This document shows, piece after piece, positions 29,731 to 38,062 of a DNA stretch of 55,153 bases; the first letter of the stretch is position 1; every line of letters begins with the position of its first letter. The notes beneath the pieces were generated by a model. The model did no database searches, was not told the DNA's origin, and saw only the letters and a program-made list of their open reading frames with translations. Source of the DNA: Flavobacterium sp. (GTDB taxonomy: Bacteria > Bacteroidota > Bacteroidia > Flavobacteriales > Flavobacteriaceae); the NCBI RefSeq assembly GCF_027483985.1, contig NZ_JAIXTJ010000048.1, positions 1 to 55,153 on the forward strand. The letters are read 5' to 3'. A program made the position numbers and the translations under genes.

Positions 29731-29850
29731 ATTTTTATGATTTTTTTTTCTTTATATCATAGGTTAATTAATTCTTTTATTTGATTATAAAACTCTAGTG
29801 TTGAAACAGACTGAAATGTTAATTTTCTAGCTGAAGCTAAAGGGAATTCA

Positions 29851-29873
29851 GGATGATTTTTTCAAAATCATCC
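29851..29873 (-). terminator. Hairpin at the end of yifB
   Basis: A perfect 10-base stem (GGATGATTTT / AAAATCATCC, three-base loop) overlaps the yifB stop codon. The 70-bp repeat begins exactly at the first base of its right arm, so the duplicate copy at 28149 has lost the left arm. Confidence 0.6.
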
Positions 29874-29933
29874 CAACCAACCATCTCTATCCAAACTTCT
29901 GTACTGAATAGCTTCTGCAATATGGTTGGAAAC
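29864..29933. repeat. Right copy of the 70-bp direct repeat, inside yifB
   Basis: Identical to 28149-28218 and covering the yifB stop and last 21 codons. After it the two copies diverge at once (CAC here, AAC on the left). Confidence 0.95.
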
Positions 29934-31403
29934 CACACTTTCTGATTGTTCTAAATCGGCTATCGTTCGGGCAACTTTTAAGATTCTATCGAAGGCTCTT
30001 GCTGAAAGATTTAATCGCTCCATTGCCGTTTTAAGTAGTTGCAAAGACGCTTCATCTAAAGCACAGTATTCTCTAATTTGCTTTGAATTCATTTGTGCAT
30101 TATAATGAATAGTATCAAATGCCTCAAATCGTTTGCTTTGAAGTTCTCTTGCAGCAGTAACTCTTTTTCTTATCTCAATACTACTTTCTGCTTTGCGGGT
30201 TTCTGTCAATTTATCAAAAGGCACCGGCGTTACTTCTATATGAATATCAATTCTATCCAAAAGTGGTCCAGAGATTTTACTCATATAGCGTTGCATTTCG
30301 TGTGGTGAAGACGTTTGAGGTGAATCAGGATCATTAAAATAGCCACTCGGACTCGGATTCATACTTGCCACCAACATAAAAGATGAAGGATAAGTAATGG
30401 TAAATTTTGCTCTAGAAATAGTTACTTCTCTATCTTCAAGCGGTTGACGCATTACTTCTAAAACTTCTCTTTTAAACTCTGGTAATTCATCCAAAAACAA
30501 AACACCATTGTGAGATAATGATATTTCACCAGGTTGTGGATAACTTCCGCCTCCAACTAAAGAGACTGAACTAGCAGTATGATGCGGCGCTCGAAAAGGT
30601 CGTTGACTCATTAAACCGGCATCTTTAATTTTTCCAGCAACTGAATGTATTTTGGTTGTTTCCAAAGCTTCTTTCAAAGTCATTGGTGGTAAAATACTTG
30701 GTAATCTTTTGGCAAGCATTGTTTTTCCTGAACCTGGTGGACCAATTAAAATGATATTATGACCTCCAGCTGCAGCAATTTCCATACAGCGTTTTATAGA
30801 TTCTTGTCCTTTTACATCTGAAAAATCAAATTCGGGGAAATCCAATTCTTTATAAAATTCTTCTCTAGTATTGATTATTGTTGGTTCTAAAGTGCCTTTC
30901 CCTTCAAAAAAATTAATGATTTCTGTTACATTTTCTATTCCGTAAACATCTAATCCATCGACTACAGCCGCCTCTTTAGCATTTTGTTTTGGGAGGAAAA
31001 AACCTTTAAATCCTTCTTCTCGCGCTTGAATTGCAATAGATAATGCACCTTTTATTGGCTGCAAACCTCCATCGAGCGACAATTCGCCCATAATGACATA
31101 TTTATCTACATCATCAGCTTTTATCTGACCAGAAGCTACAAGAATTCCAACCGCTAATGTCAAATCATAAGCAGAACCTTCCTTACGTAAATCGGCTGGC
31201 GCTAAATTAATAGTGATTTTTTTTACTGGTAATTGATAACCGTTGTTTTTGAGTGCAGCAGCAATTCTATAACTGCTTTCTTTAATGGCATTGTCGGGCA
31301 AACCGACTAAATGATATCCAACTCCTTTATCAATATTTACTTCAACAGTTATTGTTGTAGCTTGAACGCCAAAAACGGCGCTCCCGAAGACTTTTACTAA
31401 CAT
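29868..31403 (-). CDS. comM: YifB/ComM-family Mg-chelatase-like AAA+ ATPase
   Basis: A 511-residue ATPase with an N-terminal LonC-like domain (residues 1-175), an AAA+ Mg-chelatase domain with Walker A GPPGSGKT (221-228) and GVLFLDELPEF, and a C-terminal chelatase domain. In Vibrio and Haemophilus ComM is a branch-migration helicase that helps integrate DNA taken up by transformation. The gene is intact, although its 3' end is a duplicated sequence. The comM gene is a known island insertion site in other bacteria (mid-gene in Acinetobacter), which makes the duplication here notable. Confidence 0.95.
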   Translation of the reverse strand: MLVKVFGSAVFGVQATTITVEVNIDKGVGYHLVGLPDNAIKESSYRIAAALKNNGYQLPVKKITINLAPADLRKEGSAYDLTLAVGILVASGQIKADDVDKYVIMGELSLDGGLQPIKGALSIAIQAREEGFKGFFLPKQNAKEAAVVDGLDVYGIENVTEIINFFEGKGTLEPTIINTREEFYKELDFPEFDFSDVKGQESIKRCMEIAAAGGHNIILIGPPGSGKTMLAKRLPSILPPMTLKEALETTKIHSVAGKIKDAGLMSQRPFRAPHHTASSVSLVGGGSYPQPGEISLSHNGVLFLDELPEFKREVLEVMRQPLEDREVTISRAKFTITYPSSFMLVASMNPSPSGYFNDPDSPQTSSPHEMQRYMSKISGPLLDRIDIHIEVTPVPFDKLTETRKAESSIEIRKRVTAARELQSKRFEAFDTIHYNAQMNSKQIREYCALDEASLQLLKTAMERLNLSARAFDRILKVARTIADLEQSESVVSNHIAEAIQYRSLDRDGWLG

Positions 31404-31539
31404 GGCTTATAATTTTATTAAATGGCTTATACTGATGCAAATATAAAAAAAAATATAAAATGTGAGATTTTTTTTCAAATAAAAACTAAAAATGAAGTAT
31501 TTTCGTATATGAGCGAACAACTCTAAAACAAAAACTACA

Positions 31540-32727
31540 ATGCTTGATGAATCTAAAAGAATTGAAATTCTTAATCAATACAATATTCTTGATACCGATC
31601 CTGAGGAAGAATTTGATAACATCACTTTCTTAGCATCCACCTTATGTGATACTCCAATTTCAACAATTACAATAGTTGATAATTACCGTCAGTGGTTTAA
31701 ATCTAAAATTGGTCTAAAAAGTAACGAAAGTTCGAGAGAATCTTCCTTTTGCTCAGTAGCGATAGGTAAATCTTCTGAAACTACCATTATAGAAAAGTTA
31801 ATGGAAAATGAAGATTTTAGAAAAGTTGGATTGTTAAACGGATTAAAAGAGGAAGGTTTCTATGCAGGTGTTCCGCTAAAAGATAAAGAATCAGGTGCAA
31901 TTCTAGGTACACTTTGTGTGATTGATTATGTTAACAAAACACTATCGGACAAACAAATTAAGTCATTAGAAATTTTAGCAGAACAAACTACAAAATTATT
32001 TGAATTACGAAAAAAATTCAAATCATTATCCGACAATAATGAACATTTATTTTTTAAATACTCGGAGCTAGAAAATTTTGCTAGTGTTGTTTCACACGAT
32101 ATAAAATCGCCTTTAAATAATATTATTTCATTAATCGGGTTAATGAAAGAAAATTCAGAAATTGCTTTTAAAGATAAAGATATCGACTATTTAAATCTAA
32201 TTGAAGAATGTTCTTTGCAACTGAAAGTTTATATTGATGGAATACTTGACTTTTATAAAATAGACGCTTTAGATTTTTCATCAAAAGAAGAAATCGTAAT
32301 CTATGAATTGATAGAAGAACTAAAAACAATGCTTTCTGTTGATCCAAAAGTTGCCATTTACTTTTCAAGTGAGTTTAAAAGTATTAAGATTAGCAAATAT
32401 GCATTGATGCAACTACTAATCAACTTGGTGTCTAATGGAATAAAATACAACGATAAAGAGGATATCATTGTAAAAATTGATTTTAGTACCGATCAAGACC
32501 ATTATATCATAAAGGTATCTGACAATGGCATCGGAATCAATCCTGAAAATTTCAATAACATGTACGAATCATTTAAAAATTTGAACGTAAAAGATCGCTA
32601 TGGAAATTATGGCACAGGACTAGGTTTGTCTACCGTAAAAAAAATAGTCAACAGAATGCGCGGTAAAATTGAAGTCGTATCAGAATTAAAAATAGGTACA
32701 GAATTTAAAATTCTATTGAAAAAATAA
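31540..32727 (+). CDS. GAF-domain sensor histidine kinase
   Basis: A 395-residue soluble kinase: GAF domain about 20-160 (RQWFKSKIGL, SFCSVAIG and LGTLCVID motifs), HisKA with His186 in VVSHDIKSPLNN and HATPase ending with GTGLGLSTVKKIV. It has no membrane helix and no receiver, and no partner regulator gene is adjacent. It reads toward a strong terminator. The signal is unknown. Confidence 0.92.
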   Translation: MLDESKRIEILNQYNILDTDPEEEFDNITFLASTLCDTPISTITIVDNYRQWFKSKIGLKSNESSRESSFCSVAIGKSSETTIIEKLMENEDFRKVGLLNGLKEEGFYAGVPLKDKESGAILGTLCVIDYVNKTLSDKQIKSLEILAEQTTKLFELRKKFKSLSDNNEHLFFKYSELENFASVVSHDIKSPLNNIISLIGLMKENSEIAFKDKDIDYLNLIEECSLQLKVYIDGILDFYKIDALDFSSKEEIVIYELIEELKTMLSVDPKVAIYFSSEFKSIKISKYALMQLLINLVSNGIKYNDKEDIIVKIDFSTDQDHYIIKVSDNGIGINPENFNNMYESFKNLNVKDRYGNYGTGLGLSTVKKIVNRMRGKIEVVSELKIGTEFKILLKK

Positions 32728-32746
32728 ATAGTATTTACTACTAGTA

Positions 32747-32783
32747 AAAACCATCATCTATTAATTTAGATGATGGTTTTTTT
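32747..32783 (+). terminator. Terminator after the GAF kinase gene
   Basis: A perfect 14-base stem (32747-32760 with 32767-32780), six-base loop, followed by a run of T. Confidence 0.92.
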
Positions 32784-32976
32784 ATTTGGAACACTAAAAA
32801 TCTTTCCAAAAACTATGTAATGTAGACAAATCCAAACTTCATTCTAGAGTATATTATAAATAGAATTTAACATAAAGCCAACAATCATACTTATTGTTAA
32901 ATCTTTAAAAACTTCGTAAAAAAGTTTTTTATTACTAAAACGTTTTTTTACTTTTATCAAATATACTTTACCAAAT

Positions 32977-35970
32977 ATGAAGAAAATACTATTTCTATTC
33001 TTAGTTAGTTTTATAACTACCACAATCTCAGCACAAGATTATTTTCCTATCAATGAAAATGTAAAAAACAAAAGCACGAACTATACTGCTTTTACCAATG
33101 CCAAAATTTACATTACACCTACCCAAGTGATTGAAAAAGGAACACTCCTTATTTTAGATCGAAAAATTGTTGCTGTTGGAAACTCCGTTTCAATTCCTAA
33201 AAATTGTTTGACAATAAACCTTGATGGTAAATCCATCTATCCTTCGTTTATTGATATGTACACCAACTTTGGTGTAGAAAAACCAAAAGCAATTAGTAGT
33301 TTTGAAGGTGGTCAACTTTATGATTCTAAACGAAAAGGTTATTATTGGAACGAACACATTCGACCAGAAATCAATGCCTACGAATTATTTAAATATGATG
33401 AAAAGAAAGCCGAAGAATTTTTAAAATCTGGATTTGGCGTTCTTGGAACACACAATCAAGATGGTATTGCTCGTGGAACAGGAAGTTTAGTAGCGCTTAA
33501 CAACACTCCAAATACTGCTAAAATTATCAGTAATACCATTTCAAATCATTTTGGATTTACAAGAAGTTCGGGTTCGGCACAAGCTTATCCTAATTCGTTA
33601 ATGGGAATGATGGCGTTGTTACGTCAAATGTATTATGATTTAGATTGGTACAAAAAAGGAAATTCAGAAACTATTGATTTGTCATTAGAAGCTTTAGCAA
33701 AAAATGAAAAGCTCGTACAAATTTTTGCCGCTGATGATAAATTAAACAGTTTACGCGCTGCCAAAATTGGAGCTGAATTTAATATCAATTACATCTTAAA
33801 AGGTTTTGGAAACGAATTTGAACGCATCGACGAAATCAAAAAAACTAATGCCAAATTTATCATTCCAATAAATTTTCCAGAAGCTTATGATGTATCTAAT
33901 ACGTACCAAGCCAATCAAATGGAACTTTATGATTTACGTTACTGGAATCAAGCACCAACCAATCTTAAAGTTTTAGCTGATAACGGAATAACTTTTGCTT
34001 TAACAACCGATAAATTAAAGAAAATTGAAGATTTTAAAACCAATCTTTTAAGAGCCATCAAATTAGGTTTTAATAAAACCAAAGCATTAGAGTCATTAAC
34101 TACCATTCCAGCGGCTTTACTAGGTAAAAGCAATGAAATTGGTAGTTTGAATGTAGGAAGCTATGCCAATTTTATCATTACTTCGGGTGAAGTCTTTGAA
34201 GAAGAAACCATCCTTTATGAAAATTGGGTACAAGGAGCAAAGTATGTTGTTAATGATGCCAACATCAAAGATATTCGCGGCGATTATGATTTGACAATTG
34301 CCAACGAAAATTACAAAATGAAAATCGAAGGCAAAGTGGCAAGCCCAAAAGTAGATATCAAAACCACTGACGATAAAAAAGTAAGTTCTAAGTTTACATA
34401 CACTAACAATTGGATTACACTGATCTTAAAATCTAAAGATACTTTAAACCCTTCAATTAATCGCCTTACCGGATATGCAGAAAATAATTCAAAACTTTCG
34501 GGTAAAGCTGTATTGTTTGATGGTTCTGAAGTTGAATGGAATGCCGTTAAAACAGCTCCATTTGTAAATAAAGTGGAACCAAAAGAAGCTGAAAAACAAT
34601 TTAAAATTCAGCCAGTCACCTACCCTAACCTTCCTTTTGGTAACAATCAAAAATTAACATCACAAAACCTTTTATTTAAAAATGCGACCGTTTGGACCAA
34701 TGAAAAAGAGGGTATTTTAAATGAAACCGATGTCTTAGTTAAAAACGGAAAGATTGTTTCTATCGGAAAAAATTTGTCTGATGCAAGCGCTACAGTTATT
34801 GATGCAAAAGGAAAACACCTTACGGCAGGAATCATTGACGAACATTCTCACATTGCCATTTCAAGAGGTGTGAATGAATCAGGACACAATTCAACTGCTG
34901 AAGTAACAATTGAAGATGTTGTAAATTCGGAAGATGTAAATATTTATAGAGAAATCGCTGGAGGTGTTACAACATCACAATTGCTTCACGGCTCGGCCAA
35001 TCCAATTGGTGGAAGATCAGCAATTGTCAAATGGAAATGGGGTTCCGCACCAGAAGAAATGTTATACAAAAATCAACCTAAGTTTATCAAATTTGCTTTA
35101 GGCGAAAACGTAAAACAATCTAATTGGTCTAACGAAAATGCAACACGTTATCCGCAAACTAGAATGGGTGTTGAACAAGTCTTTACAGATTATTTTCAAC
35201 GCGCCAAAGAATACGACGATGCCTGGAAAAAATATACAGCCAACCCTAGAAATGCCAAAGCGCCACGCAAAGATTTAGAACTTCAAACCTTAGCAGAAAT
35301 CATTAATAAAGAACGTTTTATCACTTGTCATTCCTATGTTCAATCTGAAATATTAATGATGATGAATGTGGCTGAAAAATACAATTTCAAAATGAATACG
35401 TTCACTCACATTTTAGAAGGTTATAAAGTTGCTGATAAAATGAAAGAACACGGTGTTGGTGCGTCAACCTTCTCTGATTGGTGGGCTTATAAGTTTGAAG
35501 TAAACGATGCAATACCTTATAACGGACCAATTATGCACAAGGCTGGCGTTTTAGTAGCATACAATTCAGATGATGCTGAGATGTCAAGAAGGCTAAATCA
35601 AGAAGCAGCCAAAGCTGTGAAATATGGGAATGTTCCCGAAGAAGAAGCTTGGAAATTTGTCACACTAAATCCTGCAAAACTACTTCACATTGATGATAAA
35701 GTTGGAAGTATTAAAGTAGGAAAAGATGCTGATTTGGTGGTTTGGAATGCTAATCCTTTATCAATTTATGCAAAAGCAGAAAAGACAATTATTGAAGGTG
35801 TGGTTTATTTTGATATCGAAAAAGATGCATTACTACGAAGCGCTGTTTCGAAAGAGAAGAACGAATTGATTAATCAATTACTTGAAGAAAAAAACAAGGG
35901 AATGATTACTCAAGAACCAAAAAAGAAAGAAAAGAAAGAATATCACTGTGACACTTTAGAAGAAAACTAA
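32977..35970 (+). CDS. Exported tandem amidohydrolase protein, only the second domain with HxH
   Basis: A 997-residue exported protein (signal peptide MKKILFLFLVSFITTTISAQ). Two amidohydrolase-like domains follow each other: about 30-440 and about 550-960. In the second, GIIDEHSHIAIS carries the metal-binding HxH, CHSYVQ and THILEGYK give later ligand His residues, and YNSDDAEMS the Asp. In the first, the equivalent position reads YPSFIDMYTNFG and lacks HxH, so that half is probably non-catalytic. The tail is charged (KKKEKKEYHCDTLEEN). The substrate is unknown; prolidase- or imidazolonepropionase-like periplasmic hydrolysis is plausible. It is one base ahead of the next amidohydrolase gene. 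Confidence 0.88.
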   Translation: MKKILFLFLVSFITTTISAQDYFPINENVKNKSTNYTAFTNAKIYITPTQVIEKGTLLILDRKIVAVGNSVSIPKNCLTINLDGKSIYPSFIDMYTNFGVEKPKAISSFEGGQLYDSKRKGYYWNEHIRPEINAYELFKYDEKKAEEFLKSGFGVLGTHNQDGIARGTGSLVALNNTPNTAKIISNTISNHFGFTRSSGSAQAYPNSLMGMMALLRQMYYDLDWYKKGNSETIDLSLEALAKNEKLVQIFAADDKLNSLRAAKIGAEFNINYILKGFGNEFERIDEIKKTNAKFIIPINFPEAYDVSNTYQANQMELYDLRYWNQAPTNLKVLADNGITFALTTDKLKKIEDFKTNLLRAIKLGFNKTKALESLTTIPAALLGKSNEIGSLNVGSYANFIITSGEVFEEETILYENWVQGAKYVVNDANIKDIRGDYDLTIANENYKMKIEGKVASPKVDIKTTDDKKVSSKFTYTNNWITLILKSKDTLNPSINRLTGYAENNSKLSGKAVLFDGSEVEWNAVKTAPFVNKVEPKEAEKQFKIQPVTYPNLPFGNNQKLTSQNLLFKNATVWTNEKEGILNETDVLVKNGKIVSIGKNLSDASATVIDAKGKHLTAGIIDEHSHIAISRGVNESGHNSTAEVTIEDVVNSEDVNIYREIAGGVTTSQLLHGSANPIGGRSAIVKWKWGSAPEEMLYKNQPKFIKFALGENVKQSNWSNENATRYPQTRMGVEQVFTDYFQRAKEYDDAWKKYTANPRNAKAPRKDLELQTLAEIINKERFITCHSYVQSEILMMMNVAEKYNFKMNTFTHILEGYKVADKMKEHGVGASTFSDWWAYKFEVNDAIPYNGPIMHKAGVLVAYNSDDAEMSRRLNQEAAKAVKYGNVPEEEAWKFVTLNPAKLLHIDDKVGSIKVGKDADLVVWNANPLSIYAKAEKTIIEGVVYFDIEKDALLRSAVSKEKNELINQLLEEKNKGMITQEPKKKEKKEYHCDTLEEN

Positions 35971-35971
35971 A

Positions 35972-37270
35972 ATGAAAAATTTATATATAATTGCGCTAGT
36001 TTTAAGTTTAACAACAAACGCATTTGCACAAAAAAAAGCAGCCGGTAAACAATCCAAATCCGTTTTAATTATGAACGGAACGGCACATTTAGGCAACGGA
36101 AAAATTATTGAAAATAGCGTAATCGGCTTTAAAGATGGTAAAATACAATTGGTTGCCGATGCTACATTGGTCCGAATAGATATGAGCGCGTATGACCTAA
36201 AAATTGATGCTTCTGGAAAACACATTTATCCTGGATTTATTGCTCCTAATTCTACACTAGGTTTGGTTGAAATTGATGCTGTAAAAGCTTCAGATGATGA
36301 AGATGAAATTGGAAATTTTAATCCGAATGTGAAAAGTTTGATGGCTTATAATTCGGAATCTAGAGTTACAGAAACCGTAGTGAGTAATGGTATTCTAACA
36401 GCACAAATTACTCCACGTGGCGGCAGAATTTCTGGAACTTCATCTATTGTTCAATTAGATGCTTGGACTTGGAAAGATGCAGTTATAAAAGAAAATGATG
36501 GTATTCATTTGAATTTTCCAAATACATTTAGAACCGGACGTGGCGCTGAAAATGGAGTAATTGAGGTAAATAAAGACTATGTAAAACAAATTGAAGAAAT
36601 AACCTCTTTTATCAACGCAGCGAAATCGTATAACAGCACTACTCCAAAAGAACGAAATCTAGTGCTTGAAGCTATGAAAGGATTGCTTGAAGGCCAACAA
36701 ACACTTTATGTGCACGCTAATAATGAAAAACAAATTATTGATGCCATTACTGTATTCAAGGAAAACGGCATCGCAAAAATCGTAATCGTTGGTGGATTTG
36801 AAGCTTATAAAGTTGCGTCTCTTTTACAAAAAAATGCCATTCCAGTTTTGTTACGACGTGTGCACGATATGCCGTTGAATGATGATCAAGACTATGATTT
36901 ACCGTTCAAAATGGCTAAAATCCTAACCGATAAAGGAATTCTAGTGGGTTTAGAAAATAGTGGTGAAATGGAACGTATGAATATAAGAAACCTACCATTC
37001 TTAGCTGGAACTTGTGCTGCCTACGGACTTGATAAAGAAATTGCATTACAACTAATTACTTCGAATACGGCTAAAATACTAGGAATTGATACTTTCTGTG
37101 GTACACTAGAAGAAGGAAAGGATGCTACTTTATTCATCTCACAAGGTGATGCTTTAGATATGCGCACCAATAAAATTAAAGAAACATTCATCCAAGGAAG
37201 ATTAATTGATTTAGAAAATCATCAAAGTAACCTTAATAAAATCTATAAAGCGAAATACAATCAAAATTAA
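35972..37270 (+). CDS. Exported amidohydrolase-like protein without the HxH metal motif
   Basis: A 432-residue protein with signal peptide (MKNLYIIALVLSLTTNAFAQ). It has the amidohydrolase fold: LIMNGTAHLGNGKIIENSVIGFKDGKI at the N-terminus and the closing GTLEEGKDATLFIS. Where active members have GxxDxHxH, this one reads YPGFIAPNSTLGLVE, so metal binding is probably lost. With the single spacer base to the preceding gene, the two probably form a complex in which only one domain is catalytic. Length is in the family range. Confidence 0.85.
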   Translation: MKNLYIIALVLSLTTNAFAQKKAAGKQSKSVLIMNGTAHLGNGKIIENSVIGFKDGKIQLVADATLVRIDMSAYDLKIDASGKHIYPGFIAPNSTLGLVEIDAVKASDDEDEIGNFNPNVKSLMAYNSESRVTETVVSNGILTAQITPRGGRISGTSSIVQLDAWTWKDAVIKENDGIHLNFPNTFRTGRGAENGVIEVNKDYVKQIEEITSFINAAKSYNSTTPKERNLVLEAMKGLLEGQQTLYVHANNEKQIIDAITVFKENGIAKIVIVGGFEAYKVASLLQKNAIPVLLRRVHDMPLNDDQDYDLPFKMAKILTDKGILVGLENSGEMERMNIRNLPFLAGTCAAYGLDKEIALQLITSNTAKILGIDTFCGTLEEGKDATLFISQGDALDMRTNKIKETFIQGRLIDLENHQSNLNKIYKAKYNQN

Positions 37271-37304
37271 AAAGTAAAATATTTCATACTTTTTGTAAAA
37301 TAAA

Positions 37305-37336
37305 TTTGTCTAAATGTAAAATATACTTTACATTTG
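37305..37336 (+). promoter_or_regulatory. Promoter with overlapping palindromic operator before the membrane/XRE pair
   Basis: TTTG (37305-37308), 20 bases, TACATTTG (37329-37336) is a good Bacteroidota promoter. Over its spacer and -7 box lies AAATGTAAA-N6-TTTACATTT (37312-37335), a perfect 9-base inverted repeat. A regulator bound there would block the polymerase, so autoregulation by the XRE protein of this operon is likely. Confidence 0.7.
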
Positions 37337-37358
37337 TTTCAACTTTAAATCAAAAAGT

Positions 37359-37838
37359 ATGAAAACACATTTTTTATTACCCAATTCCTTTAAAAAAATT
37401 GGATGGTTGTTGTTTATTCCTGCCCTAATTCTAACGGTGGTATTTTCGATTATTAACGGCGATGCAGATTCGTATTTAAACGTTACAACATTTGCCATTT
37501 ATCAGGAAACAATTGGTCAAAAATCTGGTTTCTTTAGTCTAATAGAAAATAGCATAACAGATGAACTCCTAACTATTGCGATGATTGTTGGTGGGTTGTT
37601 TATTGGGTTTTCAAAATTGAAAAACGAGGATGAGTACATTGCTAAAATAAGATATGAAAGTCTGGTTTGGGCAACCTATTTAAATTATGGATTGATCTTA
37701 TTTTTCACGGTTTTTATTTTTGGAATGCCCTATTTGAATGTATTGTTTTATAATATGTTTACTTTGCTACTATTCTTTATTATAAGATTTCATTTTAAGC
37801 TATATCAATTAAATAAAGCTGCAGCAAATGACGAATAA
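37359..37838 (+). CDS. Four-helix membrane protein paired with an XRE regulator
   Basis: A 159-residue protein with membrane segments about 13-33, 67-87, 103-123 and 126-146 and a cytosolic C-terminal tail. No known family motif is recognised. It overlaps the XRE gene by 11 bases, so the two are translated together. Such membrane-protein/small HTH pairs recur in Bacteroidota and Firmicutes, where the small protein regulates the pair; the role of the membrane partner is unknown. Confidence 0.75.
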   Translation: MKTHFLLPNSFKKIGWLLFIPALILTVVFSIINGDADSYLNVTTFAIYQETIGQKSGFFSLIENSITDELLTIAMIVGGLFIGFSKLKNEDEYIAKIRYESLVWATYLNYGLILFFTVFIFGMPYLNVLFYNMFTLLLFFIIRFHFKLYQLNKAAANDE

Positions 37839-38028
37839 TTTAAAAGTGCTGCGAGCTATTAAGAATATTTCGCAAGAAGATTTAGCTAAGCAAATTGAGG
37901 TAAGTCGTCAAACGATTAACGCAATGGAAAAAGGAAAATATGTACCTTCAACAGTTTTGGCTTTAAAACTAGCACGTTATTTTGATAAACCTGTAGAAGA
38001 AATATTTACACTTGAAACTACTGATTAA
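37828..38028 (+). CDS. Small XRE-family (Cro/CI type) helix-turn-helix regulator
   Basis: A 66-residue protein consisting of only one HTH_3 domain: [34 protein letters not shown] is the five-helix core, followed by [13 protein letters not shown]. It resembles the YozG/MJ0586-type regulators found behind small membrane proteins. The gene starts inside the membrane protein gene. The palindrome at 37312 is its likely operator. Confidence 0.93.
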   Translation: MTNNLKVLRAIKNISQEDLAKQIEVSRQTINAMEKGKYVPSTVLALKLARYFDKPVEEIFTLETTD

Positions 38029-38062
38029 AAAAATCCCATCGTTTGATGGGATTTTTTTTTTA
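38027..38062. terminator. Bidirectional terminator between xre and dsbD
   Basis: AAAATCCCATC (38031-38041), GTTT loop, GATGGGATTTT (38046-38056), with A and T runs on the two sides, so it serves both converging genes. Confidence 0.92.

Noticed and set aside
28219..29863. A transposase or integrase gene inside the yifB-linked segment
   Set aside because: No frame longer than the 76-residue one was found and no recombinase motif is visible.
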